The notes below the pieces were generated by a model. That model saw nothing but the letters and a program-made list of their open reading frames with translations. It ran no database searches and had not been told where the DNA came from. DNA of 64,000 nt from Chamaea fasciata (taxonomy: Eukaryota; Chordata; Aves; Passeriformes; Sylviidae): NCBI GenBank assembly GCA_029207755.1, contig JARCOQ010000002.1, positions 4,588,001 through 4,652,000 of the forward strand, written 5' to 3'. The first letter of the stretch is position 1; the number at the start of each line of letters is the position of its first letter. The translations under genes and the position numbers were made by a program. Positions 47,783 through 59,341 of this stretch are shown piece after piece.

Positions 47783-48305
47783 ATGGTAGACAAAGTCTCT
47801 CTATGGCTAGAGAGACTTAACATTTTAAGTGTTTTCATCTTTTTTTCTTACCTTTAATTGTGTGTTCTTAGGAAAATCACAGCACAGTTAGCAAGAGGTG
47901 GGCAGGTGGCTGCCATCTGAGGTCTCTGAGGCCTTGAGAAGTCTACAGAGCTACACTACATGCTGTTTTAAATCAAACATTTAATTCCTGACATACGAGG
48001 ATTCTAGCAAGTTGATGTTTTGTTAGTCTGAAAACTTTGGCAACCCCTGTGCCATGAATTTCAAGGGAGCTTAGCCTGCTATCGTTTCCAGCAGACCCAG
48101 GAAACAGTTGACATAAAAATTTGAAAGTGCTTCTGACTATGCCAGAAAGGGGCCAAACCAGTGCTTTTACAGTCTCTGAATACCTCTGTCTTTTGACTCC
48201 TACTGAAAGCCGGAGTATTACAATCTTCTCATTTCAGTTATGTTCTGTCTCTTATCTCAGTCACTGTAGTTTATTTGATCAAGCCCTCAGGAATGAGTTG
48301 TGTGT

Positions 48306-50224
48306 ATTAAAAATACAAGTCTTCATTTATTTGAGTCAGTTTTGTTTGTTCAGTGCTGGTACTTTAGGGCATCTGTACACTGTGTGTAAGAAGTTGCCAT
48401 TTGTGTATCTAGCTTATAAATGAGTAGTTGCAAGCTAATTCTTTTAAGAAAACACTTGTACAAACAACTGTTCGTGAGAATTTGGAAGCATCTCTTGAAT
48501 CCAAGTACCTGGAAAAGTATTGAAGATTTTATGACTAGTGATTCTGTGAGTTTTACCAGAAGATAAAAGTTTCAGCTGCAGAAAAAAAAGGAGGCCTTAA
48601 TTCCCTGAAGTCAGATCTGAGCAGCAGCAACCTTGCTCTAAAATTTTGGATTTCGTATCTCTCTTTACAAATCTGCAGGAATTTTCAGTTACTGATCATG
48701 TCTGTCCTCAGGCCACCTTTATTTTTCCCATTAGAAATGTGTCTGCAGCAGCAGGAAATGGACCAAATCAAGAAGTGAGGGGTGACTAGAGTATCTGCAC
48801 AGCTACACAACCCTAATGACCTGTGACTCCTGCAGCAGGGGGGCAGGGGGCTGGAGACCGACAGCTTGAGAGGAGCCTCATGTTTCAGGAGAGGAGTAAT
48901 GATTTGTGTCTGTGCCATCTTTCAGAACACCTGCAGAACGCTGGCGCTGGGAAATAATGAGCCTGGTTATTATGTGGTCTCAAATTATTAGTTTTCCAGT
49001 GATGAATTTTTATTGCTGGCATAAAATTAAAATCCTTTTCTTACTGGATACAGATGTCTGGGTCATGTCAAGGGCGTGGAGAGTTTTGTGGTCTTAAAAT
49101 CGCAGCATCACAACAGTGACTTGCTAAGAAAACAGATGATGAGAATATCCTGTAAAAATTTTAAAGAGCCCCTACAGCAAAAGCAGGATCAAGCTTTAGC
49201 AGTAGATTTGGCTGTGCTGTCAAAAAAAGTAATCTTGGCTACTGAAAAAAAGAGTTTTTGACATAATGAAATGGGAAAATAAATACCAATGGTAATGACT
49301 TCCCATCAATCCCATTATTCCATTAAAGTACATTGTAAAAGTTCCAATGGGTGGCTTCAGTGTGAACATCCTCAGAACACTCCATTTCCACTGAAATGGA
49401 AAATTAACAAAATTAGCACTTGGAATACTTTAAATTTTTGAGAAACTCTCAACATTTATGAGCTGAAACAGGCAGCCGGAATTACTCAGGTCTTTGTGCT
49501 GGCATATGGTACAGGGGACTGGAGCTGTAACATCCCCACCTTTGTTACTGGAGCTGGGTCAGGGGTGGCCATCAGCAGTGCACCCCAGAGCTGCATCTCT
49601 GAGAGATAAAGGACAGCTGCTGAGAGAGATCCCTGAGAAGGAGCGATCACAAAATATTTCAGAAGACAAACCTTGCCACAAACTGTTCCAGGTACATAAA
49701 TGCCAGCACCACGGTGTTTATCACGCCTGGGCTATTCCGAAAATAATTTTAATCATGTGGAAATGGTTGAGAAACTGCACAGAGCTGTCTTTTTCTCCAC
49801 GTAGCTTTCACACATGATGTGGGTGAGGATCCGTTCTTTGTCACCAAGCACAGGGTTTGGAACATGTGGAAATAAAAGCTAAAGGGGCTGTAGCCCGTTT
49901 TTTACTGGAGTAAGATAGAATCCAGGAGCGATGATGCCTTTCGCATGTGCCAGGTGCTGCAGATTTGCCCCTATAATTCCAGAAACCTTTGTGGTGTAGC
50001 ATCTCCATCAGGCTCTGCTGGCTGTAGGTGCTTTCTACAGCAGTTGTGATGTTGAAACCACCCTCATAGTCACCTGGGGCTCCTAAAGTCCCTTTCTCAT
50101 TTCCTGGAAGATCAGAAAAGGTATTGATTGCATAATGTGGAGGAACAGCTATCATTTGGATGTGATCTCAAAAATTCCAGCTGGATTATCCAGCATTTAA
50201 AACAGCAAAAATCTAAAGAATAAA
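48306..50224 (+). terminator. ILDR2: Candidate poly(A) signals for ILDR2
   Basis: ATTAAA at 48306 and AATAAA at 49278, 49871 and 50219 are the first canonical hexamers I found on the plus strand after the ILDR2 stop. Any could end the transcript, giving a 3' UTR of about 3.8 to 5.7 kb that includes both antisense CR1 copies. A variant hexamer nearer the stop cannot be excluded. Confidence 0.4.
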
Positions 50225-51524
50225 GTTAGCTAACACTAAAGGAAGGAACGTGCCATGAATCCTATATGAATTCTCTTGTGACCTTTATAATTCTTTCTGA
50301 CATTCACCCCTGCCTGCACAGGGGCCTTTGCCAGGGGAGGCCATCACCTCCTCTCCCTTTTGCCTGTCATTTTTTTTTGTCATTCTTGTAATGGCTCTCT
50401 GACCCCTCTGCTTTCCTTTGGATATTTCCAGTCAGCCTTCAGTGGGATGCCTAGGGGTTCCAGCCAGTTTGGATGTAGAATGAGTGGCATTTTGTAAAAA
50501 GACACTTTTACCCCCTATAAAAACAAAAATTACAGAATGCCCACAACAAAACCCCACGCCTTGCAGATATTCTCTCAAGCCCAAGGAGGGGTGTTAGTGG
50601 AAACATTTTAAAAATTAAAGCTGAACATAATTTCAAAACGGGTCAGGTCTTGTTTTCAACCCCAGGGCAGCTGCAGTCAGAGCTGTGGAGTGCAGACAGC
50701 AGGAGCAAATGCATCCAGGTTTCATTGTCCTCGGTGGAGGCAGTGGCAGAGAGGAGCAGCATTTAATGAGTCAGAAAGCAAATGGAATTCCACGGTGCTA
50801 TTACTTATCTGTGGGTTAGAAGTGTGAACCAGAAGTCGACAGGCTTGGCTTAAAAGCAAAATTCAGTCCAGGGAAACTTAGAGCCCTGGCCCAGGGGTAC
50901 AGTCCTCTTGCTGTTTACAGATGGGCTGGGCTTTTTTCCTGCCTCTGTTGCTGCCTACCACAGGCATTTCCCAGCCATTACACAGTGAGTGAGTGGCTTT
51001 CTTTGCTGCTGTTATTTTACTTCGATTGTCCTCCCCTGTAATGAACTTTTTCAATATGAGGGGGAGAAGGACGTAACAGTACTCTATAATGAAAACGTAA
51101 CACTTTTAGAGCTTTTTGGGAGACATCCACATCCCCAATTACCAAGCATTATACATTTGTGATGTGTACAGTATCGAAGTCGTTGCCTTTAAGTTGTCAC
51201 CATGGAGAATGAAAGCAGGAAAAGCTCCCACCAATCTGCCTTTTTTATTATCCTGCAGGCAAAGAATTTGCCCAATTTTTGCTAAGATATGAGCAGTTTA
51301 CATGAGTAGTTTTCAACCCCTTTTTTTGATTAATGGGCAGTAAACCAAATATTTTCCAGTGGAGCAGCTGACCTGTCATAAATCTCCTACCATTCACAGG
51401 ATAACATGCAAAAACATTCTGCCCAGCATTTTCATACAAAAAATCCATGAAGGACGTTATGGAGCCACACTCCTTCAGAGAAAGGATAAACTCTCCTCTG
51501 CTCTTGCAGACATAAAACCTTTCT

Positions 51525-51527
<3 letters not shown>

Positions 51528-51559
<32 letters not shown>
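51528..51559. repeat. Homopolymer of 32 T
   Basis: An uninterrupted run of 32 T, the longest homopolymer in the window. It may be the antisense poly(A) tail of an unrecognisable retrocopy, or a slippage-grown run. Confidence 0.9.
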
Positions 51560-51563
<4 letters not shown>

Positions 51564-52708
51564 CAGAAAACTTATCTTTTTCGTACAGACATGTTCTTTT
51601 CTTTTGGCCTCTTTGTCCTTAGGTCTGCAGTACTCTGGACTGATGATTTTTGTGTCATAAACAAACAACTTCATTTGAATCCTGCCTCAGTGTTGTAAAT
51701 AATGGATTAAGACTCACACTGTTTGTAGGGTTTGTAGGTGTAACCTGAACAGCATGTACATGTTTAGATCGTGTCTGATAGGTGTTATCAGCAGTCAGGT
51801 GCAGGAGAAGCAGCTCCCAGCTCTGCTCTGTATTTTTCTGTGCACAGGCACAGCGTCCTTTGAGTCTGAAAATTGTCACTCATCCTCTATTTTACCACCT
51901 GTAAAAGTGCTCAGTGTTTCTTTGGGCTTCTTTATCTGTCCATCCCTCAATTATCCCCCTCTGCAGAAGTCTCCAAGCCAACATGGAGCAGGAAAGGTTC
52001 CCATCCACATCTTAAAGACTAATGAGGGTGAGGAAGACCTAACAACAGAAACACTGAGAGATCACCCAGCTCAGAGCTCTGCAGGAAGTCACCTCTGGGT
52101 GGGAAAGTGTTTGTGCCAGCCAAGGCAGAGTTGCCCTTCAGCTCCACCCATAATTCCTGGTTACAACTTGCACTCTTCCATGCCCCCCAGTCACACTCAT
52201 CCCCGTGCACCTGGCTGTAGGTACAGGTTTGTGATTCAGGGCCATTTCTGAATTAGAGACAGGAGCCTGAAAAAACTGCCTCAAATGGCACAGGAACACT
52301 TATTACAGCAGGTGTAGTGTTTTCATTTAGCCCTTGCTGTGTGACAGAAATCCTTTCTGCTTACATGGCAAGATGGTTTCCATCAGCCTCTCCAGAGCAG
52401 GTGGGAGTGATTTTCATGTCCCAGTTGTCAGATCTTCTCTTTTAGCAACAAATCACTCAGTGCACTTGTCTCTGAATAGGTTCTCCAGGCTAGTGAGAGG
52501 CAGAGCTCCAACTGGTTGCATTTTACACTCAAGAGCCTGCTAAATCATTAATTAATTTAGTCTCTCAAAGTTCTCTGCTTCCTGGCAAAACCAGAATGTG
52601 TGTTTCTGCAGGCCTCAAGCCTGCTCACCTTGGAATTACAAGTTTTGGCAAGGACTTTTAACGTCCAGTAGGGTGGAGCAGCAGCACAAAAAGCTAAAAG
52701 CTTTACCT

Positions 52709-52757
52709 TGTGTAAAGTGTGTAAAAGATGTGTAAAGTGTGTAAAAAGTGTAAAGAT
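52709..52757. repeat. Short minisatellite of TGTGTAAAG-type units
   Basis: About five imperfect copies of a 9-13 bp unit (tgtgtaaagtgtgtaaaaga and variants) in tandem. Probably a slippage repeat. Confidence 0.75.
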
Positions 52758-55202
52758 ACACTGCCCACCGCTGTGTCCTTCCTAGGGACCAGCATGTCTA
52801 TTTGTCATCACTAAATGTATGTGCAATGACAGAAAAGACACCCATGGTCGTTGCAAATGGGCCTCTGACAGGAGGATGTAGGGGGAAATATGAGTTACAG
52901 CAAGTCAGCCAAGTGAGAATGCCCAGAGGCCTCTGGAACCTGGGACTGTGCCCTGTTGGGAAGGACACAGCCCAGCAGGATTTACTGCTGCTGGCTCTGG
53001 GCTGCCCTCAGGGAACAGCCCTGCTGCTGACAGCATCCCTGACAAGGGGTTTGCAACCCCTCAACTTCACATCACTGATCCTGCAAGGAAGGTGAGGTCA
53101 CTAAAATGAAGGCCATCTTAGCTATGTATCCTCCTGGATTTCTCTTTCAGGTTTCTGGCAATCTTAGACTTTGAAGAGTAGCCCTATGCAGTTAAAGTTT
53201 GATCAATACCTGTCTAAAATGCAGGCCCTACAAATCTTCATGCATGAACTTGGCCACCAGTTACTGAGTGCACACAGAAAGGGTGTGTGGACCTGGCACC
53301 TGCAACGCTTCTCTTTATAACTCGGAGTCCCAGCTTCTTGAGCTGAAGCTTTCAGCACAGTCAAGGGCTCAGGATTTCTGAGAAAGTAAAACTATTCAAA
53401 TTGGTAAAACCACAGTGCACACAGCAGCCCAGTGCAGCTGATTTACAGAGACAGCAATGTGCAGCTCTGGCAGCCAGAACCAGCTGATGCAACTTAGAAC
53501 TGCATCTTTGTGCACCTGAACTGCCAAGGCTTGGAGAGCACTTGGTCCCACGCACTGAAAGGCCTTCACACCATGGACAGAGTGGCAATACTTGTGTGGG
53601 TAGCAGCCTCTGAGCCTAAGGTATGTTTTAATTAGTACTGGGGGAGGGAAATGATGAAATGTGTTTGGGGTTTGTGGTGTTGGTTGTTGTTTTTTCTTTT
53701 TTTTTTTTTTTCTCTTTAAATAGAAATATATATTTATATATAAAATTTTTTGTCTTTGCTCCTCAGAAGAGAGATCCGAGGCTGCCTTCCGTTCAGGCCA
53801 CTATGGTGCCTGAATGAAAAATTTCACTCCCCAGTTTCAGTAAAATGCAACCTAGGCTGGTTCTTGTGAATAGCTGTAAAAGGAAAGTTACTGTAGCAGA
53901 GCTCTGTAACCAAGAGGTCTCCAGGGGCAGCCTGTCATCCTGATGAGAGACACTTTAATTAAGAGAAGATGCTGCATTGTAGATGAAACAATTCCTAAGT
54001 GTCCCAACTTCCCTCATCATATCAATGAGCCTGAAGTTACAGAGCTCCCAACAACAAGGGGCTTTAGAGGATTTCAAGAGAATTATAAGTCTAAAAGTTC
54101 AACACTCAAGCCTGTGCAGCATGCAGAGAACACATTTCAAAATGTGTTTGAAGAGCAGAAGCCTAGTTTTGTACTACTTCAAAGATCTTTGAAAGGCAGA
54201 GTGTGGATAGCATCCCAAGTATTGCTGGGAAGATCTGAGATCCACACACTTCTGTGAAAAGCTCAACCTTACTTGCAAGAAAATCAATTAAAAAGCTGCC
54301 CTTGCAGCTAAGCTTAACTGATTTCCTGTTTGAGCATCTCAATTACACTTGATTTCGTGATTAAACTTGTTCAGATTAATGGGAAAACAAAAAAAAAAAA
54401 AGGTCAAAATAATGGAGAAACTGTTCAGGTGAGTAAGGGAGAGCTCTGGTGTTTCTGAAGCAGTCAGTAGGGAAGAGTCTAGAAAAGAGCTGCCTGCAGA
54501 TCAACACTAAATTCAAGCAAAATGAAGGGTAACACGCTGGTGTGCTTCAGCACATCAAGTGGCAACACAAAAATGCTGCATGAGCATCACTGATCATCTT
54601 GCTCAGCTGATTAGGACTCTTATCTTGTCTACACCCGTGTGTAACACAGCCCCAGGGAGTGAACCTGGATGCTGTCCCTGCCCATCTGCTCTGCATAAGG
54701 TATTAGTGTACTATATCCTATATGGATGTAGTATATCCTGGAGTAAAATTGTTTGCCACAGCCCACAATCAGTCACTCTCACCGCCAGATGAACAAGGCT
54801 GTCCATGGAGGCACTTGCAGCAAGAGCTACAAGTCCAGAAGACCAGGGCACAAGGTGCACCAAAACCAACTTGTGGTCCAGGCCACAACCAGTTAGGTGG
54901 CAACCTGGCATTTCTAAAACATGACAGCCAGCCCTCTGAGAAGTCATGCAGTCAGGCAAGTCCTCACAGCAGTTTTGTTCGCCATTTCTAGAAGGAGGCT
55001 GATCCCAAAAGGGCCCGCTGCCCGTTCTTCCTGTACCTCAATGAATGACAAAGAGAGAATATGGAAAGTGTGGGACAGAAAACGTCCTCAGATGTTCATA
55101 GTTCTCCCACTGGCTGGCTCCCAGCTAAGGGAACCTGAATTAACCATGCAACGAAACTGAATTGGATACTGTGGGCTCTGAACTATGGGGTTTGTAGTGA
55201 CT

Positions 55203-55220
55203 GGAGAGAGAGAGAGAGAG
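55203..55220. repeat. (GA)n microsatellite
   Basis: About eight and a half GA units in an otherwise ordinary stretch. Confidence 0.9.
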
Positions 55221-57576
55221 CACAAAGTGCCCTGGCTTGTCATGGCAGGAGTGGAGAGTGAGGGCACAGGGGCTGATCAGCAGCAGTGTCTGTGTGAGGA
55301 CTTACTGGCTGCAGATAATGCCCATCAGCAGGTTCTCCACGTGCCTAGTCTGAAAAATGAACAGAAACAGAGCAGCAGAGCTCACCTTGGCTAACACTGC
55401 TTGGCTTCTGTGCCCCTGGCACCTTTTACTCTGTAAATGTCACCACCCTGGCCTTGCTTTGTCCACTCCACAAATGTACACAGTTGGCTGCAACTCCAAC
55501 TCGGAGGCAAGAGACATCTTTTCAGACACTTTATGGGGGGCAGAATTACCATTCAGAATAAATAAATGCTTTGGTAATAGCATGTGCAGCAAGGACACCA
55601 CCAAAATGACTTGTAGTTTCCATCCTCTGGTGGCAATGGACTTTCTGATGGGGCTGGGAATGCAGAAACAACAAAGGCAATGTGTCAGGCTTTTTGAGGT
55701 CTAGCCCTTCTTAGAAACATAATAAAGAAAGAGGAAGAAATGCAACAAACCTCTTAAATTATGTATTTTTTTGGGAACTAAGAGCAATTCTGGCCACATT
55801 ATTTCTTCCCTTTTTTTGGCCTGTCTTTTCTCAGACTCCAATCCTCTCAGTGGTACATAACCTGCTCCTTGTGAGCCTGTGGTCTACATTGGACTAATCA
55901 AGCTTGGAATGAACTCTCTGAAGTCTGTAATTTAAAAACCATGGATCATCTCATGGATCTTAAGGGCACAGCCATGTGAACACTTACTCAGCACAACTGC
56001 ATTAATTCAGGCTCTCGGGGAGAAGGTGGGAGTAGAGACCAAATGACTTAAGCCAGATCTGCTGCCAAGGGAGCAAGAAGTTGTGCCCTTTGTGGCAGCA
56101 GTTGGTGACTAAGGGAGGCAAGGATGTATCCACATTACTCAGATAGTGATTCCAGTCATATTCTGGTCACAGCTTGCCTGTTTCCTAGGGATCCTGTGCT
56201 CTTCATGCTGGGCATTCTCTTTGCCCTAAGTGGTCTCCCCTGTTTGGGAGCTCAGCCCTGTGTGAAAGCTGATTGTTCGCACCAGGCCTATGTGTGGTGC
56301 TGAAAATAAAAACTCTGCAGCACAACAGATCTGATGGCTTCGTTTTCTTGCCTGAAGCACACTGTGATTTCTCCCCGTTTGTCTTCGTGGGTGGAACAGG
56401 CATTTCAGTATACACTGCCACGCTCATTACAGGGAGTTCTTCCATGCTAGAGATATTAACATCTTTGTTATTACTGCCAGTTCCCTCCTCCTCCCCCGTA
56501 CCAAGCAGTCGCCTGAGCTAGAATTTCTATTAAGGACAGACTTCCAGGAGTAGTATTCTCCTCCTCAAAGTGAAGAAGATCTCTTCAGAGGTCAGATCCT
56601 TCTGCTTTCTCAGAATCCCGCATCCCTCATGTTCCTTAGAAAGTGATGATTAAAACTGTCAAAACCACTCACTAAAACATCACAGGAATTCTCGGAATCA
56701 GTCGAGAAATCATAATTACCTCTTTGTAATCATTAACAACTCAAAACCGTGGTGTTGGAATTCAAAAGTTTTAGCAAGAAAAAACGTTTAACATTTAATA
56801 TAAAATCAGTTTGACACACCTTATTTTTCAAATGCCATCATTTTTCTGTTCATCATTTTCCTATTCGTTTTCAGTTCATCAGACAATTAAAAGACCACAA
56901 TTGAAAAAGTCATGCTAAATACTTTTTAAAGCCTTATAAAAACATTCATAAAGTGCCACCCACTAAGGCACCTAAACAAGACTCTGAGAGAAACACCTAT
57001 TAGGATGTTAGTTAACTGCTGCTGAGGACTAAAGCTGTCAGACAGCAGCATGATTTGTGGAATAGTCAATTTAACAATGATACAACCCTGCAAACACACT
57101 GTTCCATAGACATGGCCCCAGAACAGCATCAGCTGGGCCCACAATATGCACACAGAGGCACCCAGCTCAGCGTTGCGGGCGTTTTCAAATAAATAGATGC
57201 AAACACCATCTAAAACCTAGACTACTGGCACGTGGGAGATGTGGATTCTGTGGCAAGCAGTCATCCCAGGCTGTGGCCTTACTGTGAGGGAAAACACAGG
57301 TAGCTTGTACAGGCAACAGGTTCAAATTTTAGCTGGTTTTTACTGGGATAAAAATCACTCCTCCCCAGAAACAACAGAAAAAGACACTGATCCTTGGAAC
57401 ATCTCTAGTTTCTCTCCATCCTTGAATGTACCATATTGTGCAAGTGCCTTTCTGCTCTTTATCCCCAAAAGTGAGGCTCACAACCACCACAGTGAACGTG
57501 CTCTAGTACATTTAAATCATTCAGCAGCGGCCTCCAGCCCTGCTTGAGTGTTTGGGAGCGGTCACTAACAGATTTG

Positions 57577-57632
57577 TATAAATAAAATAATAATACAAAC
57601 TAGAAAAAAATGAAAAAGAAAAAAAAAAAAAA
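57577..57632 (+). repeat. A-rich tract with AATAAA, like a retrotransposed 3' end
   Basis: Overlapping aataaaataataat sequence followed about 20 bases later by interrupted A-runs ending in 12 A. It resembles a poly(A) signal plus tail, but no parent sequence is recognisable upstream. It lies just past the end of the zinc-finger locus on the other strand. Confidence 0.5.
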
Positions 57633-57760
57633 GGCACAGGCTCTGAGGGCTTCCTCCACCAAAATTCCTGCCCTGCACAAGCTGTTTCAGGGAGCAGCTT
57701 CATGTCTTGCCCGCACCAGCCAGCTTCCAATGATCCGCGGAGCTTTCTCCTCTCCCCCCG

Positions 57761-58471
57761 CTACTCCGCGCGGCGCTTCTGGTGCCGCAGCAGCTGCGGC
57801 TGGAAACGAAAGCTCTCCCCGCACCGGGAGCAGCGGCGGGGCCGCTCCCCGGTGTGGATGCGGCTGTGCTTGGCGAGGTTGGAGCTGCCGCTGAAGCCGC
57901 GGCCGCACCGGCCGCACCCGTTCGGCTTCTCTCCGCTGTGGGTGCGCCCGCGGGTGACGAGGTCGGAGCTCTGCCCGGAGCTCTCCCCGCAGGCCGCACT
58001 GGCCCGTGTGGGTGCGCTGGTGCTTGGCGCGGGTGGAGCTGTCGCCGAAGGACTTCCCGCACTCGCCGCACGCTTACGGCTTCAGCCCCGTGTGGACGCG
58101 GCGGTGCTGGAGGAGGTGGGAGCTCTGGCGGAAGGCGCTGCGGCGCTCCCCGCACGGGAAGGGGCGCTCGCCGGTGTGCAGGCTGCGGCTGAAGCCCTTG
58201 CCGCACGCCGGGCAGATGGTGGGGCGCTCCGGGCGAGGGGCTCGCCGCGAAGCTGCCGCCCTCCTCGCCCGCCTTTTCACCAGGCTGACATCAGAACGGG
58301 GCGGCTCAACCTCCTCTTCCTCCTCACAGACATCCTGCCCAGCCTCTGAGCAACCATGCTGACTTCCGTGGCTGTCCCCGCACTGTTCCTCTCCTCCTCT
58401 GGAGCCCGCTGCCAGCACGTCCTGCAGAAATGCCATTTCAAGGTGATCTGGAAGGGGCCCCAGCTCACTAC
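57761..58471 (-). pseudogene. Zinc-finger exon with nonsense and frameshift lesions
   Basis: The acceptor is cttttttcccag|gtagtg on the minus strand. A linker of about 90 residues follows, acidic ([10 protein letters not shown]) then basic ([16 protein letters not shown]), before the finger array. The array begins [11 protein letters not shown] and ends RHQKRRAE before a TAG. Linkers such as HTGERP and HSGEKP are recognisable in three different reading states because of a stop and a frameshift. GC and CpG content are very high here, as is common for bird zinc-finger exons. Confidence 0.75.
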
Positions 58472-58908
58472 CTGGGAAAAAAGGTATGGCTGTGATTCCC
58501 ACTGGGAACTGGCACAGCAAACAGGCAAGCTGTTACCTTAGGGAGCCTTGTTTGCACCACATAGGAGAAGCAGTAAAGGGAAGAATGGGAGCAAATGGAA
58601 ACCCAGCTGGAGAGGCTCTACAGCCTCATCATACGACCCAGAGCAGACGTGCCATGAACAGCAGAGCCAAGGGCAATGCTACACGTGTCTCTTTATCCCC
58701 AAAAAGACCTTCACACATTCCAAATATCTCCTCTTCCTACACATCCTTACCTGCAAGCTGACAAAGGCAAGCAGGCTGCCTTCCCTGAGGGGGAAAGAGC
58801 AAGTTCTAATGTGAGCTGCATAAAATAGAGTGGCTCAAAGGCTCTGAGGCAGCCCAAAGAGTGTTTTGCTTGCACTGTGTTTATAAACTTACATAACTTG
58901 TTCCTCAC

Positions 58909-58998
58909 CCACGTGTGTCTCCTCCAAGGCTTTGTATTCTTGCTCTTCTCCTTGATCCATCTGTGCAGCTACATCAGGTTCAGCAATCAGGAACCCTT
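58909..58998 (-). pseudogene. KRAB-B-like exon
   Basis: Reads GFLIAEPDVAAQMDQGEEQE on the minus strand, matching the KRAB-B pattern GFP(I/V)xKPDVIxxLEQGEEPW at the key G, F, P, D, V, Q, G, E, E positions. The donor is gtgg|gtgagg on the minus strand; the acceptor is a tandem caag|aag, so the exon starts at 58998 or 58995, both in phase 1 as usual for KRAB-B exons. No stop interrupts it. It exits in phase 1, which fits the zinc-finger exon's acceptor. Confidence 0.65.
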
Positions 58999-59005
58999 CT
59001 TGCAG

Positions 59006-59341
59006 GAGCAAACAAAAGCAATTTTAGTTGAAAATTTAGCAAGAGCTTGTCATATTGTCTTAAAATCTACTGCCCCTGCTGAATATTGGGAACAAACAGA
59101 GTGGTTACTTAAAGGAATGGAGTCAACTGAGCAACAAACATTTACAGACATCTTGTGTACTACTGAGGCATCTGGTGTCAGATATTTTTCTTCAAAGACA
59201 CTCAAGGTTGTCCCTCTTCTGATAAGTGATACACATCAGGACATGCACCAGATGTACTGGGCTCAGAATTGGTTGACAGCAATCATAGATACAGGTGTCA
59301 GAAAAGAGCAAAACCCAGCCACACTTATACTTCCTCAGTAA
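59006..59341 (+). other. A-rich open frame, possible remnant of a retroviral gag gene
   Basis: From about 59006 the frame stays open for some 110 codons to the TAA at 59339-59341, with A-rich codon use unlike its surroundings. The stretch NLARACHIVLKSTAPAEYWEQ followed by TEWLLKGM has the feel of a betaretrovirus-like capsid segment in which an aromatic and a W-x-x-E/T-E-W pair follow a helix. I cannot name the family with confidence and see no protease, polymerase or LTRs next to it. It lies just upstream, in gene orientation, of the KRAB-B-like exon. It may be chance. Confidence 0.25.

Larger units (their letters stand above)
47783..57700. other. Intergenic region right of ILDR2
   Basis: No gene is supported. 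The first canonical poly(A) hexamers downstream of ILDR2 are here: ATTAAA 48306-48311, AATAAA 49278-49283, 49871-49876 and 50219-50224. Simple repeats: T32 (51528-51559), a TGTAAAG-type minisatellite (52709-52757), T-rich and AT-rich sequence (53687-53750), an A-run near 54390, (GA)n (55203-55220) and an A-rich end (57577-57632). TADA1, the human downstream neighbour, was not recognised. Confidence 0.6.
57761..58998 (-). pseudogene. Decayed KRAB/C2H2 zinc-finger gene (two exons recognised)
   Basis: Two minus-strand exons join in phase 1: a KRAB-B-like exon (58998 or 58995 down to 58909) and a zinc-finger exon (58471 down to the TAG at 57761-57763). KRAB zinc-finger proteins bind DNA and usually repress transposons or genes through the KRAB A box; I found no A-box exon. 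The finger array has six recognisable positions, of which only two keep all four ligands: CGECGKSF...HQRTH and CGRCGRGF...HSRIH. Damage: the first finger lost its second half, the second has Arg for its second Cys, a TAA (58074-58076) replaces the usual aromatic codon after a TGEKP-type linker, a frameshift lies at about 57990-58003, the fourth finger has Arg for its first His, and the last lacks its final His. Several independent lesions argue for a pseudogene over a sequencing error, although a truncated product remains possible. Confidence 0.75.
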
